Shown piece by piece: positions 55,280-64,000 of a stretch of 64,000 bases of DNA. Source of the DNA: Trebonia sp963795335. Its GTDB lineage: Bacteria; Actinomycetota; Actinomycetes; Streptosporangiales; Streptosporangiaceae. The stretch is from contig CAWCHI010000015.1 of assembly GCA_963795335.1 (NCBI GenBank), forward strand, positions 1-64,000, read 5' to 3'. The notes beneath the pieces were generated by a model that was given only the letters and a program-made list of their open reading frames with translations, had not been told where the DNA came from and did not search any database. The first letter of the stretch is position 1; each line of letters begins with the position of its first letter. Both the position numbers and the translations under genes were made by a program.

Positions 55280-56169
55280 TTAGCCCATCCGGCCGGTGAC
55301 GTAGGCCTGGGTGCGGCTGTCGTGCGGGTCCTCGAAGATCTGCTGCGTCGGCCCGTACTCGACCAGGATGCCGGTGCGGGTGTCGTTCTTGGAGTCGGTC
55401 AGCACCGAGAAGAACGCCGTCCGGTCGCTGACCCGGGTCGCCTGCTGCATGTTGTGGGTCACGATGACGATCGTGTAGTTCTTCTTGAGCTCGCGGATGA
55501 GGTCCTCGACCGCGAGCGTGGCGATCGGGTCGAGGGCCGAGGCGGGCTCGTCCATCAGCACCACGTCCGGCTCGACCGCGATCGTGCGGGCGATGCACAG
55601 CCGCTGGGCCTGGCCGCCGGACAGCGCCAGGCCGGACTGCTTGAGCCGGTTCTTGACCTCGTCCCACAGCGCCGCGCTGCGCAGCGACCGCTCGACGATC
55701 TCGTCGAGCTTGGCCTTGCTGCGCTCGCCGTTGATCCGCGGGCCGTAGGCCACGTTGTCGTAGATCGACTTGGGGAACGGGTTCGGCTTCTGGAAGACCA
55801 TCCCGATGCGGCGGCGGACCGCCGCGGCCGAGACGTCCTTGGCGTACAGGTCGGCGCCCCGGTAGCTTCATCTGGCCGTCCACCCGGGCGCCCGTCGATC
55901 AGGTCGTTCATCCGGTTGAAGGCGCGCAGCACGGTCGTCTTGCCGCTGCCGGACGGGCCGATGAACGCGGTGATCTCGTTCTCGTAGATCGGGAGGGAGA
56001 CGTCGGTGACCGCCTTGAACGAGCCGTACCAGATCGACACGTTCTGCACGTCGAAGATCGTTGTCCGGGCCGAATCGTTCAGCTGCGGCGCCCGTACCGT
56101 CGTCTCGAGATGCGGCAGGTTGGTGGTGACCGTCTGCTCGACGACTTCCTGTTCAGGCTGTTCGCTCAT
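55280..56169 (-). CDS. pstB: Phosphate ABC transporter ATP-binding protein PstB (frameshifted)
   Basis: From ATG 56169 a 33-residue lead is followed by IFDVQNVSIWYGSFKAVTDV, FIGPSGSGKTTVLRAFNRMN (Walker A) and NDLI. Two shifts near 55880-55910 and one near 55800 break the frame. The rest is open: VFQKPNPFPKSIYDNVAYGP (Q-loop), GLALSGGQAQRLCIARTIAV (signature), PDVVLMDEPASALDPIATLA (Walker B), IVTHNMQQATRVSDRTAFF (H-loop). It energises phosphate uptake. The motifs typical for PstB (PNPFPKSIYDN) are conserved. Last gene of pstSCAB. Confidence 0.9.
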
Positions 56170-56177
56170 GGGAGTCC

Positions 56178-57083
56178 CTAGCGGGTGATACGGGTGAACC
56201 GGGCGGTGATGAGGCGGGCGCCCGAGCATCAGGACGAAGGCGATGACGATGAGCGTGAGGGCCGCGCCCCAGGCTCGCTGCTTCGGCGCCGACATACGGT
56301 GACTGCGCGTTCGCGAAGATCTGCGTGGACAAGGCGGTGTTGGCGCCGCTGAACAGGTTGGTGTTCGTCTGCTGCGTCGACAGGATGGTGAACAGCAGCG
56401 GCGCCGTCTCGCCCGCGGCGCGGGCGACGGCGAGCAGCGCGCCGCTGACGATGCCGCCGACCGCGGCGGGCAGCACCACGGTCAGTACGACCCGGGCCTT
56501 GGTGGCGCCGAGCGCGTAGCTGGCCTGCCGCGGAGCTCGTCGGGCACTAGCAGCAGCATCTCGTAGGTGGAGCGGATCACGATGGGCAGCATCAGGCAGG
56601 CCAGCGCGAAGGAGCCCGGCCAGGCCTGAGTAGCCGAACTGAGCGCCCAGATCGTGAAGATGAACAGGCCCATCACGATCGATGGTACGCCAGTCATCAC
56701 GTCGGCCATAAAAGCGATGAGCCGGGCGAGGAAGCCCCGGCCGCCGTACTCGTTGATGTAGACCGCGCCGAGTATGCCGAGCGGGATCGCGATGAGCGCG
56801 GCGAAGCCGGTGATCTCGAGCGTGCCGATGACCGCCGGGGCCCATGCCGCCCACGCCGAGCGGCAGCACGTTGGGCGGGATCGGGCCCTTGGTCAGGAAC
56901 TGCCAGCTGATCGCGGTGATGCCCTTCTGAGATCACCGTGAAGAGCACGAAGCCGAGCGGGATCAGGGTCAGCACGAAGGCGGACCACATGACGACGGTC
57001 GCGATCTGGTTCTTCGTCCGCCGCCAGCCGCTGGCGTCGCGCAGGTCAATGGCGCCCCCCGGCTGCCCGGATACCGCAGCCAT
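56178..57083 (-). CDS. pstA: Phosphate ABC transporter permease PstA (frameshifted)
   Basis: Start ATG 57083 overlaps the pstC stop (TGATG). The opening GGAIDLRDASGWRRTKNQIA, then TVVMWSAFVLTLIPLGFVLF. Later segments in other frames are ADVMTGVPSIVMGLFIFTIW, FALACLMLPIVIRSTYEMLL with LVPDELR (the ABC permease EAA-like loop) and TKARVVLTVVLPAAVGGIVS with ALLAVARAAGETAPLLFTIL. It ends ARLITARFTRITR at 56178. Six helices expected; about 300 residues. Shifts near 56225, 56285, 56530, 56840 and 56930. pstB starts nine bp downstream. Confidence 0.85.
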
Positions 57084-58071
57084 CAGGCCGCCCCCCTCAT
57101 CTTCCGCGCCGAGCGCGCCACGAAGCCGCGGGCGCCCAGGTTGACGATGATCGTGAGGATGAACAGCAGCAAGCCGAGCCCGATCAGCGCGGAGCGGAAC
57201 TCGCCCGACGGCCTCGCGGAACAGGTTCGCGATGGCGGCCGGGATCGAGTACCCCGGCGCGAACAGGTGCGACGTGACCTGGGCCTGCGAGCCGATCACG
57301 AGGGCCGCGGCGATGGTCTCGCCCATCGCCCGGCCGAGGCCGACCAGGACGGCACCGACCACGCCGCCCTGGCTGTGCGGCCAGACGGCGCCGCGGATCA
57401 TCTCCCAGCGGGTGGCGCCGAGCGCGTAGGCGCCCTCCTTGTCGGTCGTCGGCACGGTCGCGATGACCTCGCGCGACAGTGAGGTGATGATCGGCGTGAT
57501 CATGATCGCCAGGATGATGCCCGCGGTGAAGAACGAGGCGCCGCTGGTCGGCGCGCCGAACAGGTTGTCGAGCACCGGGATGCCGCTCACGCCGGAGGCG
57601 ATCGACGAGTAGATGGTGTTCTGCAGCCAGGGCACGAGCACGATGATGCCCCACAGGCCCCAGACGACCGAAGGGACCACGGCGAGCAGGTCGATCACGT
57701 AGACGATCGGCTTCGACCAGCGGCGCGGTACCACCTCGGTCAGCAGCAGCGCGATCGACGACGCTGACCGGGACGGCGATGACGATCGCGATCACCGAGG
57801 TGATGACCGTGCCGTACAGGTAGGCCATCGCGCCGTACTGGTTGGTTGCCGGGTCCCAGACGGTGGAGAAGATGCCGCTCCAGCCCGCGGTGCTGAACCA
57901 GGTCGTCGACTGCTGGCCGGTCGAGACGGCGATCAGCACGAGGATCACCAGGACGAGCAGGCCCGCGGCGAGCGCCAGGAGCTCGAAGGCCCGGTCGCCG
58001 ATCCGCAGGCCTGCGGAAAGCGGACGGGCGGACCCGGCCGGGGCCGGGTCCGCCTTTGTCGCAGTAGCCAT
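57083..58071 (-). CDS. pstC: Phosphate ABC transporter permease PstC (frameshifted)
   Basis: From ATG 58071: GLRIGDRAFELLALAAGLLV, LVILVLIAVSTGQQSTTWFS, GTVITSVIAIVIAVPVSV. A shift near 57765 leads to RRWSKPIVYVIDLLAVVPSV, VWGLWGIIVLVPWLQNTIYS, ASFFTAGIILAIMITPIITS, EGAYALGATRWEMIRGAVWP (EAA loop: EGA-ALGATRWE) and VLVGLGRAMGETIAAALVIG. The end is NLFREA with a last shift near 57210, then LIIVNLGA-type helix and RKMRGAA. About 328 residues; six helices. It translocates phosphate with PstA. Confidence 0.87.
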
Positions 58072-58073
58072 GA

Positions 58074-59201
58074 TCAGGAGGAGGTGATCTTGCTCAGCTG
58101 GGCCACGGCCATCTGGTCGATGCTCGACGGCAGCGGGGCGAGGTTCAGCGGGGCGAGCAGCTGCTGGCCGGCGCCGAGCAGGTAGCCGAGGTAGGCCTTG
58201 AGCAGCGCCGCGTCGTTGGCGTTGGGCTGCTCCGCGTACACCAGGTCCCAGGTCTGGTAGGTGATCGGGTAGGAGGTCGCGCCCGGCTCGTCGACCGTGG
58301 GGAAGGTCAGGTTGGCCTTGGGCGTGACCTGCGCCGCGGCCGCGGCGGCCGCGGCCGTGGAGGGCGCCACGAAGTCGCCGGCCTGGTTCTTGACCGAGGC
58401 GGCGCTCAGGCCGGAGGCGGTGGCGGTGGAGAAGTCCACGTAGCCGATGGCGCCGGCGTGGACTTGATCGCCTGCGCCACGCCGCTGCCGCCGTTGGCGG
58501 CGTGCGCGGTCGACGGCCAGTTGATGGTGGAGGCGGTGCCGAGCGTCCAGGCGCTGCCCGCCGCGTCCACCAGGTACTGGGAGAAGTTCGCGGTGGTGCC
58601 CGAGGAGTCGGAGCGGACCGCAATGGTGATCGGGGTGCTCGGCAGGGTGGCGCCCGAGTTGAGCGCCTTGATCGCCGGGTCGTTCCAGGTGGTGATCTTG
58701 CCGGAGAAGATGCCCGCGAGGGTCGGTCGCGTCGAGCTTCAGGCCGTGACGCCGGACAGGTTGTAGGCCATCGCGATCGGGCCGATCTGCACCGGGAAGT
58801 ACAGCACCGTCTTGCCCGCGGGAACCTTGGACTGTCTCCTTGGCCGGGATCGGCGAGTCGGAGCCGGCGAACAGCACCGTGTTGGAGTACAGGCGGTGCG
58901 GCCCGCGCCGGAGCCGCCGCCGCCGTAGTTGACGGTGATGCCGGGCTCGACCGACTTGAAGGCCGAGATGGCCGCCTGCTGGAAGTTGGTCTGGAACGTC
59001 GAGCCCGCCGCGTTGATCGTGCCGCTCGCCGCGGCGCCGCCGCTGGCCGCGGGAGAGGACGCCGCGGCCGAGGACGCCGGTCGACGCGGCAGACGAGCTG
59101 GACGAACTGGACGAGCTGGACGACGAGCACGCGGCCATGGCGAGCGCCGCGATGACGGCACCTCCGGCCACGGCGGCCTGCTTGCTGCCTCGGAGCTGCA
59201 T
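58074..59201 (-). CDS. pstS: Phosphate-binding lipoprotein PstS (frameshifted)
   Basis: From ATG 59201: QLRGSKQAAVAGGAVIAALA, then MAAC with the lipobox cysteine and a run of about twelve serines. Readable parts in changing frames: GTINAAGSTFQTNFQQAAIS, FKSVEPGITVNYGGGGSGAG, PIAMAYNLSGV, IYSG-like kinase of binding residues in VRSDSSGTTANFSQYLV (other frame), IGYVDFSTATASGLSAASVK and TSYPITYQTWDLVYAEQPNA. All PstS features are present: AGST-F, YGGGGSGAG phosphate loop and the RSDSSGTT loop. About 370 residues. Shifts lie near 58460, 58725, 58835 and 58895. It captures phosphate outside the membrane. Confidence 0.87.
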   Translation of the reverse strand: MQLRGSKQAAVAGGAVIAALAMAACSSSSSSSSSSSSAASTGVLGRGVLSRGQRRRRGERHDQRGGLDVPDQLPAGGHLGLQVGRARHHRQLRRRRLRRGPHRLYSNTVLFAGSDSPIPAKETVQGSRGQDGAVLPGADRPDRDGLQPVRRHGLKLDATDPRGHLLRQDHHLERPGDQGAQLGRHPAEHPDHHCGPLRLLGHHRELLPVPGGRGGQRLDARHRLHHQLAVDRARRQRRQRRGAGDQVHAGAIGYVDFSTATASGLSAASVKNQAGDFVAPSTAAAAAAAAQVTPKANLTFPTVDEPGATSYPITYQTWDLVYAEQPNANDAALLKAYLGYLLGAGQQLLAPLNLAPLPSSIDQMAVAQLSKITSS

Positions 59202-59846
59202 GTAGGAGTTTCTCCTTGTATTGAAGCGCATTCGCGCGCGATTACAGTCTGGTCGGTCGGCGTAGCCGCAGCTGAATGTCAACGGGTACCAGTGATAGGC
59301 AGCAGAAGTAGCAAGCACTGAACCTGAGATGGCCGCAGGGCGTCTGCAAGGTTAACTTCTGGTGACTTGACCGGGCGTTACCTGACGGTTTGCTGATCCA
59401 GGTGCCGTGGTGCGGAGTACCCGCAGGTTACCCGGGGTGGCCGGTGATGTTCGTTACGTTCTCGTGATGATTGAGGCCGGGCAGGCGGGCGCGGGCGGCT
59501 CCGCGTGGTCATTTACCTACATGACATGCAGTGGAATGCTTTCGTTTTTCTTGCATTCAAGCTGTGATTAACCTCCACTGAATATCTATAGGCGGGGCGG
59601 TGGAGCCCGGAATTCTTTTACGTCAACGCGCTGGCAGCGCTGGCGCGGGCACGCCCAGTTGGCCGGGCCCGTCGGAGCGATGGGGACCATCGCGGCAGCT
59701 GGGAGGCACGGACGCATGTGGGAGCAGGGGCCCGGCCGACGCCGGGCGGCCACCCGGAGCAGTGCGCACGCTGACCCGGCGCCGGCCGGCCCGGTGCCAG
59801 CCGTGTGGGTGCCTGCGAGCGGCCGGGCGCAGCTCACGCAGGACGG
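59202..59846. other. Upstream region of pstS and intergenic region
   Basis: No gene. The AT-rich region near 59500-59570 and a candidate PHO box (59350-59366) belong to pstS control. ORFs between 59586 and 59846 on either strand have no recognisable product. Confidence 0.45.
59350..59366 (-). promoter_or_regulatory. Candidate PHO box (PhoP site) upstream of pstS
   Basis: The minus strand reads GTCACCAGAAGTTAACC: two GTYAACC/GTCACC-like half sites about ten bases apart, similar to the actinobacterial PhoP direct repeat GTTCACC. It lies about 150 bp upstream of the pstS start. No biochemical proof is possible here. Confidence 0.45.
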
Positions 59847-60692
59847 ATGACAGGCGGGTCCGGGGGGAGCGACCGGCCGGCCAGTCGGCCCGGGAACGGC
59901 GATGAGGGGAAGGCGGGGATGGGCGTCGACGCGGCGGTGCCGGCCCAGCGGGCGGCCAGCGGCGTGCTCGCCGACCGGATGGCGGCCGCCCTCGTGCACC
60001 GCGAGCCCGGCTGGCAGCTGCCGCGCCGCAGCGCACTCGCCCGCCGGTACAACGTCAGCATGGCCGGAGATCGACGCGGCCATCGGCGAGCTCACCCGCA
60101 GGTCGCTGATCCGCAGGCTGCCGGACGGGCAGCTCTACCGGGCGAGCGCGGCCGAGTACCTGATACCGCTCGAGGGGGTCGGCGGGCTGAGCACCAGGCT
60201 CGACCCGATGGGCGGTGAGATCAGCTGCACCGCCCGGCATGTGTCGCTGCGCGCCGCGCCGCAGGACGTCGCCTGGTCGCTCGGCGGTCGCCGGGGAGAG
60301 CCCGGTCCGCATCATCCGGTGCGCCTGGGCGGTGGCGGCCGAGCCGGTCGCCATCTCCATCGCCTACGTGCCCGGGGGCCGCCGCCGGGCCCGGCGCCGA
60401 CGAGCCGGACAGCTTCGCGGCGATCCTGCACGCGCCGCCCGGCGGCAGCGGCGGCCGAGGCGGTGCGCGCCCGCGCGGTCGACCTCGAGCTGGCGCCGCC
60501 GCAGCCCTCGGTCGCGCGCAGCCTGCGGCTGATGCCCGGCCAGCCGGCCATCTCGGTGACCATCAGGTTCGACGACCGGCCGCGGGCACTCCGGCCGGCC
60601 TGACCGCCGTGACGCTCAAGCCGCACTACTTCCGCGTGGTCATCCAGGCGGGCGACCAGCTGCCGAGGCCCCCGGAAGACGGGCCTGGCTAA
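59847..60692 (+). CDS. GntR-like transcriptional regulator (frameshifted)
   Basis: Joining three frames gives ASGVLADRMAAALVHREPGW, QLPRRSALARRYNVSMAEID, AAIGELTRRSLIRRLPDGQL (GntR winged helix: W-LP-R--LA-RY-VS---I--A---L). Then GGISTRLDPMGG-type residues, CTARHVSLRAAPQDVAWSLG, VRIIRCAWAVAAEPVAISIA and FRVVIQAGDQLPRPP at the end. The second half resembles a UTRA-like effector domain (P---I-------VA-S--Y). Start is ATG 59847 or 59920. Four single-base shifts. No target operon is evident, though the operon at 60818 follows in the same direction. Confidence 0.65.
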
Positions 60693-60817
60693 CGACCGGG
60701 CCAGTCCGGGTCGTCACCGGTCCTGTCCTGAATCGGGCACCGACGGACTAATCGTCAGGTCTCGACACGGAGGGTACATTCTTGGCAACCTAGAGTCATG
60801 ATAGCTGGGATGGTGCC

Positions 60818-62459
60818 GTGGCGGGACCGCTGCCGCGGCGCGCCCGGCAGCTGATCCGCGGGATTCCTGCCGCGGCGCCGCGAGCTGATCGCGGCGCATC
60901 GCCGTCACTGTCCTGCTCGCCCATCTCGCTGCTGGCGCAGCTCGCCCTCGTCCTCGCGGTGGCGTTCACGGTCGTCAGCCGGGTCACAGCGTGGCGGCCG
61001 TGGTGGCTGCTCGCGCCGGCCGCGGCCGGCCTGGCCTGGATGCTCGCGGCCGGGCCGCGCGAGGCGCTGGCGGGCTTCGCCGCCGGGCCGTCCGCGCGTC
61101 CTGGGGCATCTGGCCGGGCCGCCGCCTCGCCGGCCGGGCACCCGCGCCGCGGCCGCTTCGCCGGGATCGGCGGCTGGCTGCCGCGGCAGTTCCCGCGTCG
61201 CGCTGCCGCTCGCCGCGGCCGAGGCCGGCCTCGCCGGCTGGCTTGGCTGGCTGCACACCGACGAGTGGGCGCTTCCGCCGCCGCGGCCCGGGCCTGGTCG
61301 CGGCGCTGCGCGCCGCCCTCGCCGCCCGCGCCATCCGGGCCGGCGCCGTGCTCACCAGGGACGGCGTGCGCCCTCGGCGTCGTGCCCGCCACCGGCGCCG
61401 TCGCCGAGCTGCGCTGGGCGGAGCTGAACCGCGGCGTGCTGGTGGCGGGGCCGACGAGCAGGACGTGACGCTCGCCTGCCTCCAGCTGGTGCACGCCGCG
61501 CTGCGCCGCCGCAAGCCGGTCATCGTGCTCGACGACGGGCATTCGCCCGGCCTCGCGCGCGGCCCTGGCCGCCGCCTGCCATGCCACCGGGGCGCCGCTG
61601 CTGACCGCAGACGGCGCCGATCCGCCCTCCGGCGGGCGCCCGGCCGCGGACCCGGCCGGCCCGCGCCCAGGGCGGCCCGGGGACCTCGCCGGGCTGAGCC
61701 CGGCCGTTGGCGCGAGCCAGTTGTGGGGGCAGGGCGGGCAAGCCGGGGGCGCCCCCCGGCTCGCGGGAGCGCCCCCCGGCATCGTGCTGAGCCGCGCGGT
61801 GAGCGAGCGGCTGGCGCTGCTGCTGCCGGCCGGCTCGGCCGAACTCGCGGCCGCGTCCTGCGCCGCCCTCCGCGCGCTCGCCCAGGACCTGCGGCGGATC
61901 GGGGTGGACGGCGATGCGCTGGTCTGGGTGCCCCGGGCCGAGCGGCTGGACGGCCCGGCCCTGACCGCCCTCATCCGCGACGGCGCCGCCGCCGGATTGC
62001 CGGTGCTGATGGGCACGACTTCGCCCGCGACGGCGGCGGAGCTGGCGGGCGTGGCCGGCACGCTGCTCATCGGGCCGGTCGCCGACCCGGAGCTGGCGGC
62101 GGTGCTGGCCGGTCGACACGGGTGCGCGCCTGCTCCCGCCGCCCGCCGGGACGGAGGCGGCGCTCACCCCCGGACCTCCGCCGGGGGACGGCGGGCCGGC
62201 TGTCGACGCCGGCTCCGGTCTCGTGCCCAGCCCGGCCGTCCCGGCGCCGGCCCTCATGGCCCTCGGCCCCGGGGAATTCGTGCTCGCGGTCAGCCTGCCG
62301 CGGCCCCGGCTGATCGCCGCCGGGCGGCTGATCCCCGCGCGGCTGCCCCGGCCGGTCCCCCCGGTGCCCGCAGCGCCAGTCCCGCCCGGTGCGCCAGTCC
62401 CGCCCGCCGCGCCGGGACCTGCCCGTGAGCCTGCCGCTCAGCCGGCCCTGGCGCCATGA
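60818..62459 (+). CDS. Membrane-associated protein of a putative secretion/transfer operon (frameshifted, unassigned)
   Basis: GTG 60818 starts AGPLPRRARQLIRGIPA. Two helices: LLAQLALVLAVAFTVVSRVT and WWLLAPAAAGLAWMLAAGPR. Further segments: VALPLAAAEAGLAGWLGWLH, LVAALRAALAARAIRAGAVL, VAELRWAELNRGVLVAG, VTLACLQLVHAALRRRKPVI, ALVWVPRAERLDGPALTALI and FVLAVSLPRPRLIAAGRLIP. The sequence alternates Rossmann-like strands and helices after a 2TM anchor, as in actinomycete genes annotated as TraM/type IV coupling-like or 'type VI' proteins. I do not recognise a definite family. At least five shifts. It ends in ATGA with the next gene. Confidence 0.5.
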
Positions 62460-64000
62460 CACCGCTCTACCTGGGCTGGCAGTACGCCACGGCGCAGCCT
62501 GATCCGGGACCGCCGCCAGACCCGCCGGACCCGCGCCCGCCCGCCCGGCTGTCGGCCGGCTGGCTGGCCGCCCAGCGGCGCGAGGAACGGCGGATCGCCC
62601 GGCCGGCCAGGGCCGCTGTGGTCGCCGCCGACCGCACTGGCGCTGGCGCTGGCCGCCGGCGCCGCGGCCGGCCTGATCCCCGGCCCGGCCGCTGCCCTGG
62701 CCGCGGTCGCCTGCGTGGCGGCGGCCGGGCTGAGCGGCGCCCGGGTCTGGCGGGGCGAGCGCGCCCTGCGGGCCCGGATCGAGGCCGAGCGCCGCCGGAT
62801 CGGGGCCTTCCGCGCCGACGCCGGCCGCGCCGGCAGGCCCGGCTGCAGGCCGAGCACACCCGGCAGGCGGCCGACGTGGCGGCGGCGGCAGACCGCCTTC
62901 ACCAGCCAGAAACGCTGGCACGCGGTGCCGGTCCCGGCCGGCCTGGACCGGGTGGACGTGGCCGGCGGGACGCTGGCGGGCTGGTCCGCCCTGCTGACCA
63001 TGGCCGGGGCGTATCACCTGTCCGCCGGGGGCGAGGTGACGGTGGTGGACCTGTCCGGCGGCGCGGTCGGGGCCGACCTGGCCCGGCTCAGCGCGGCCGC
63101 CGCCGGCTCCCCGCCCGCCGTCTGGGTGCTGCCGCAGGACCTGCCCCGGCTCGACCTGGCGGCGGCGCTGCCGCCCGGCGCGCTGGCCGACGTGCTCGCG
63201 CTGGCGGCCAGCGCGGCCGAGGAACGCCCGGCGGCCCGCGACCTCGCCGTCGACACCGCCATCCTCGACCGGGTCATCGGCGTGCTCGGCCGGGGCGACG
63301 GGGCGGGCGCCGGGATCCCGGTCGCCCGGGTCGCCGCCGGGCTGCGGGTGCTCGCCCAGGTCGGTGACCCGCAGGCGGACCTCGAGGCCGGGTTGCTGAC
63401 CGCGCGCGAGGCGGGCGCCCTCAGCGAACTGTTCGGCCAGCGGGCGGCCGACCGGGTCGTGCTCGAGCGCGCGCTCGGGCTGGAAGCCCAGCTGCGCGCG
63501 CTGGAAAGCCTGGGCCGCGAACCGGTCCGGGTGCCGCGCGGGCGGCTGCGGGTGGTCGCGGTCGACGGGCGGGCCAGCGCGCAGTCGGCCACCGCCCTCG
63601 GCAGCTTCGTCGTCACCGCCCTGACCCGGGTCATCGGGCAGGTCCCGGCCGCCCCGGGGCCGCCGTCGTGGCGCCACACGGTGTTCCTCCTCGGCGCCGA
63701 GCGGCTCCGCGGTGACGTGCTCGACCGGCTGACCGACGCCTGCGAGGCCAGCCGGCCGGCCTGGTGCTCGCCTACCGGTCGATGCCGCCGCACGTCCGGC
63801 AGCGGATCGGCCGCGGCAACGCGGCCGTCGGCTTCATGCGCCTTGGCAACGGCGAGGACGCAAGAGGCGGCCAGCGAGCAGCTCGGCAGTGACCACCGGT
63901 TCGTCCTGTCCCAGCTCACCGAGACCATCGGGGCGTCGGTGACCGACACCGCGGGCGCCTCCTACACCAGCACCGTCGGCGGCTCGTGGTCGGCCGCGGG
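62456..64000 (+). CDS. Large protein with 2TM N-terminus, partial (runs off window; frameshifted)
   Basis: ATG 62456 in an ATGA overlap: TPLYLGWQYATAQPDPGPPP, then WLAAQRREERRIARP and a hydrophobic segment (TALALALAAGAAAGLIPGPA, AAVACVAAAGLSGARVWRG). After helical RIEAERRRIGAFRADA comes TSQKRWHAVPVPAGLDRVDV, AGGTLAGWSALLTMAGAYHL, GGEVTVVDLSGGAVGADLAR, TALGSFVVTALTRVIGQVPA and HTVFLLGAERLRGDVLDRLT. It stops in frame at the window edge after HRFVLSQLTETIGASV. P-loop-like strand VTVVDLSGG suggests an ATPase-like or VirD4-like domain without a clear Walker A. Not identified further. Confidence 0.5.

Overview
The window is high-GC actinobacterial chromosome. It carries a mycothiol synthase (mshD), GlnR, F420/deazaflavin-type enzymes, a PhoU/Pst set, an SAH-riboswitch-controlled metH, and many GTG starts with ATGA overlaps. 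Genus cannot be fixed from sequence alone. The first ~780 bp (a luciferase-like monooxygenase tail and a truncated glycosyltransferase) do not fit the rest and may be a junction or assembly artefact.

Region 880-13565 is a type III CRISPR-Cas locus that looks like subtype III-D. It runs as one tightly overlapped operon: a TIGR03986-family RAMP, a Cas10 with an intact GGDD palm but no visible HD nuclease domain, a small helical Cas11/Csm2-like subunit, a Cas7-like RAMP, Csx10, a protein with two fused Cas7-like halves, a Csx19-like small protein, and a protein with two transmembrane helices plus a SAVED-like sensor. A first Cas6 and CRISPR array 1 follow. A Cmr1-like C-terminal fragment, a second intact Cas6 and array 2 with the same repeat come next. 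The likely logic is target RNA binding, cyclic oligoadenylate synthesis by Cas10, and activation of a membrane-embedded SAVED effector. No cas1/cas2 is present. Immediately downstream lies a 3' half of a tRNA-Phe gene plus a terminator, the classic scar of an integrated element.

Region 14-33 kb is an ordinary accessory metabolic and regulatory region: TetR/SDR genes, a secreted repeat protein, ArsR/SRPBCC genes, an ECF sigma factor with a CU044_5270-type partner, a CocE-type hydrolase, VOC proteins, a TetR with a clear palindromic operator, a methyltransferase-ALDH-MFS operon, a deazaflavin-dependent reductase and a NAGPA-type lipoprotein.

Region 33-47.5 kb has metH behind an SAH riboswitch, a DUF4331 operon, a MerR/GyrI-type regulator with two operator-like dyads, a MetE-core-like methyltransferase, an FAD oxidoreductase, a Ppx/GppA phosphatase and a long coiled-coil DivIVA/Scy-like protein.

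Region 48-59.4 kb resembles the conserved actinobacterial neighbourhood known from mycobacteria: mshD, glnR, MoaD-like, thioredoxin-like, DUF4395, sulfurtransferase, DUF1416, phoU and pstSCAB. A sigma/anti-sigma pair and a probable cysteine-type leader peptide are embedded in it. Region 59.8-64 kb holds a GntR-like regulator and the start of a membrane/ATPase-like operon that runs off the end.

Many reading frames are broken by single-base shifts, concentrated at 0.9-10.6 kb and 48-64 kb and almost absent at 19-48 kb. Housekeeping genes such as pstB, pstS and phoU are affected exactly like the CRISPR genes, so uncorrected sequencing errors are more likely than true decay. Coordinates of broken genes are given for the whole reconstructed gene.
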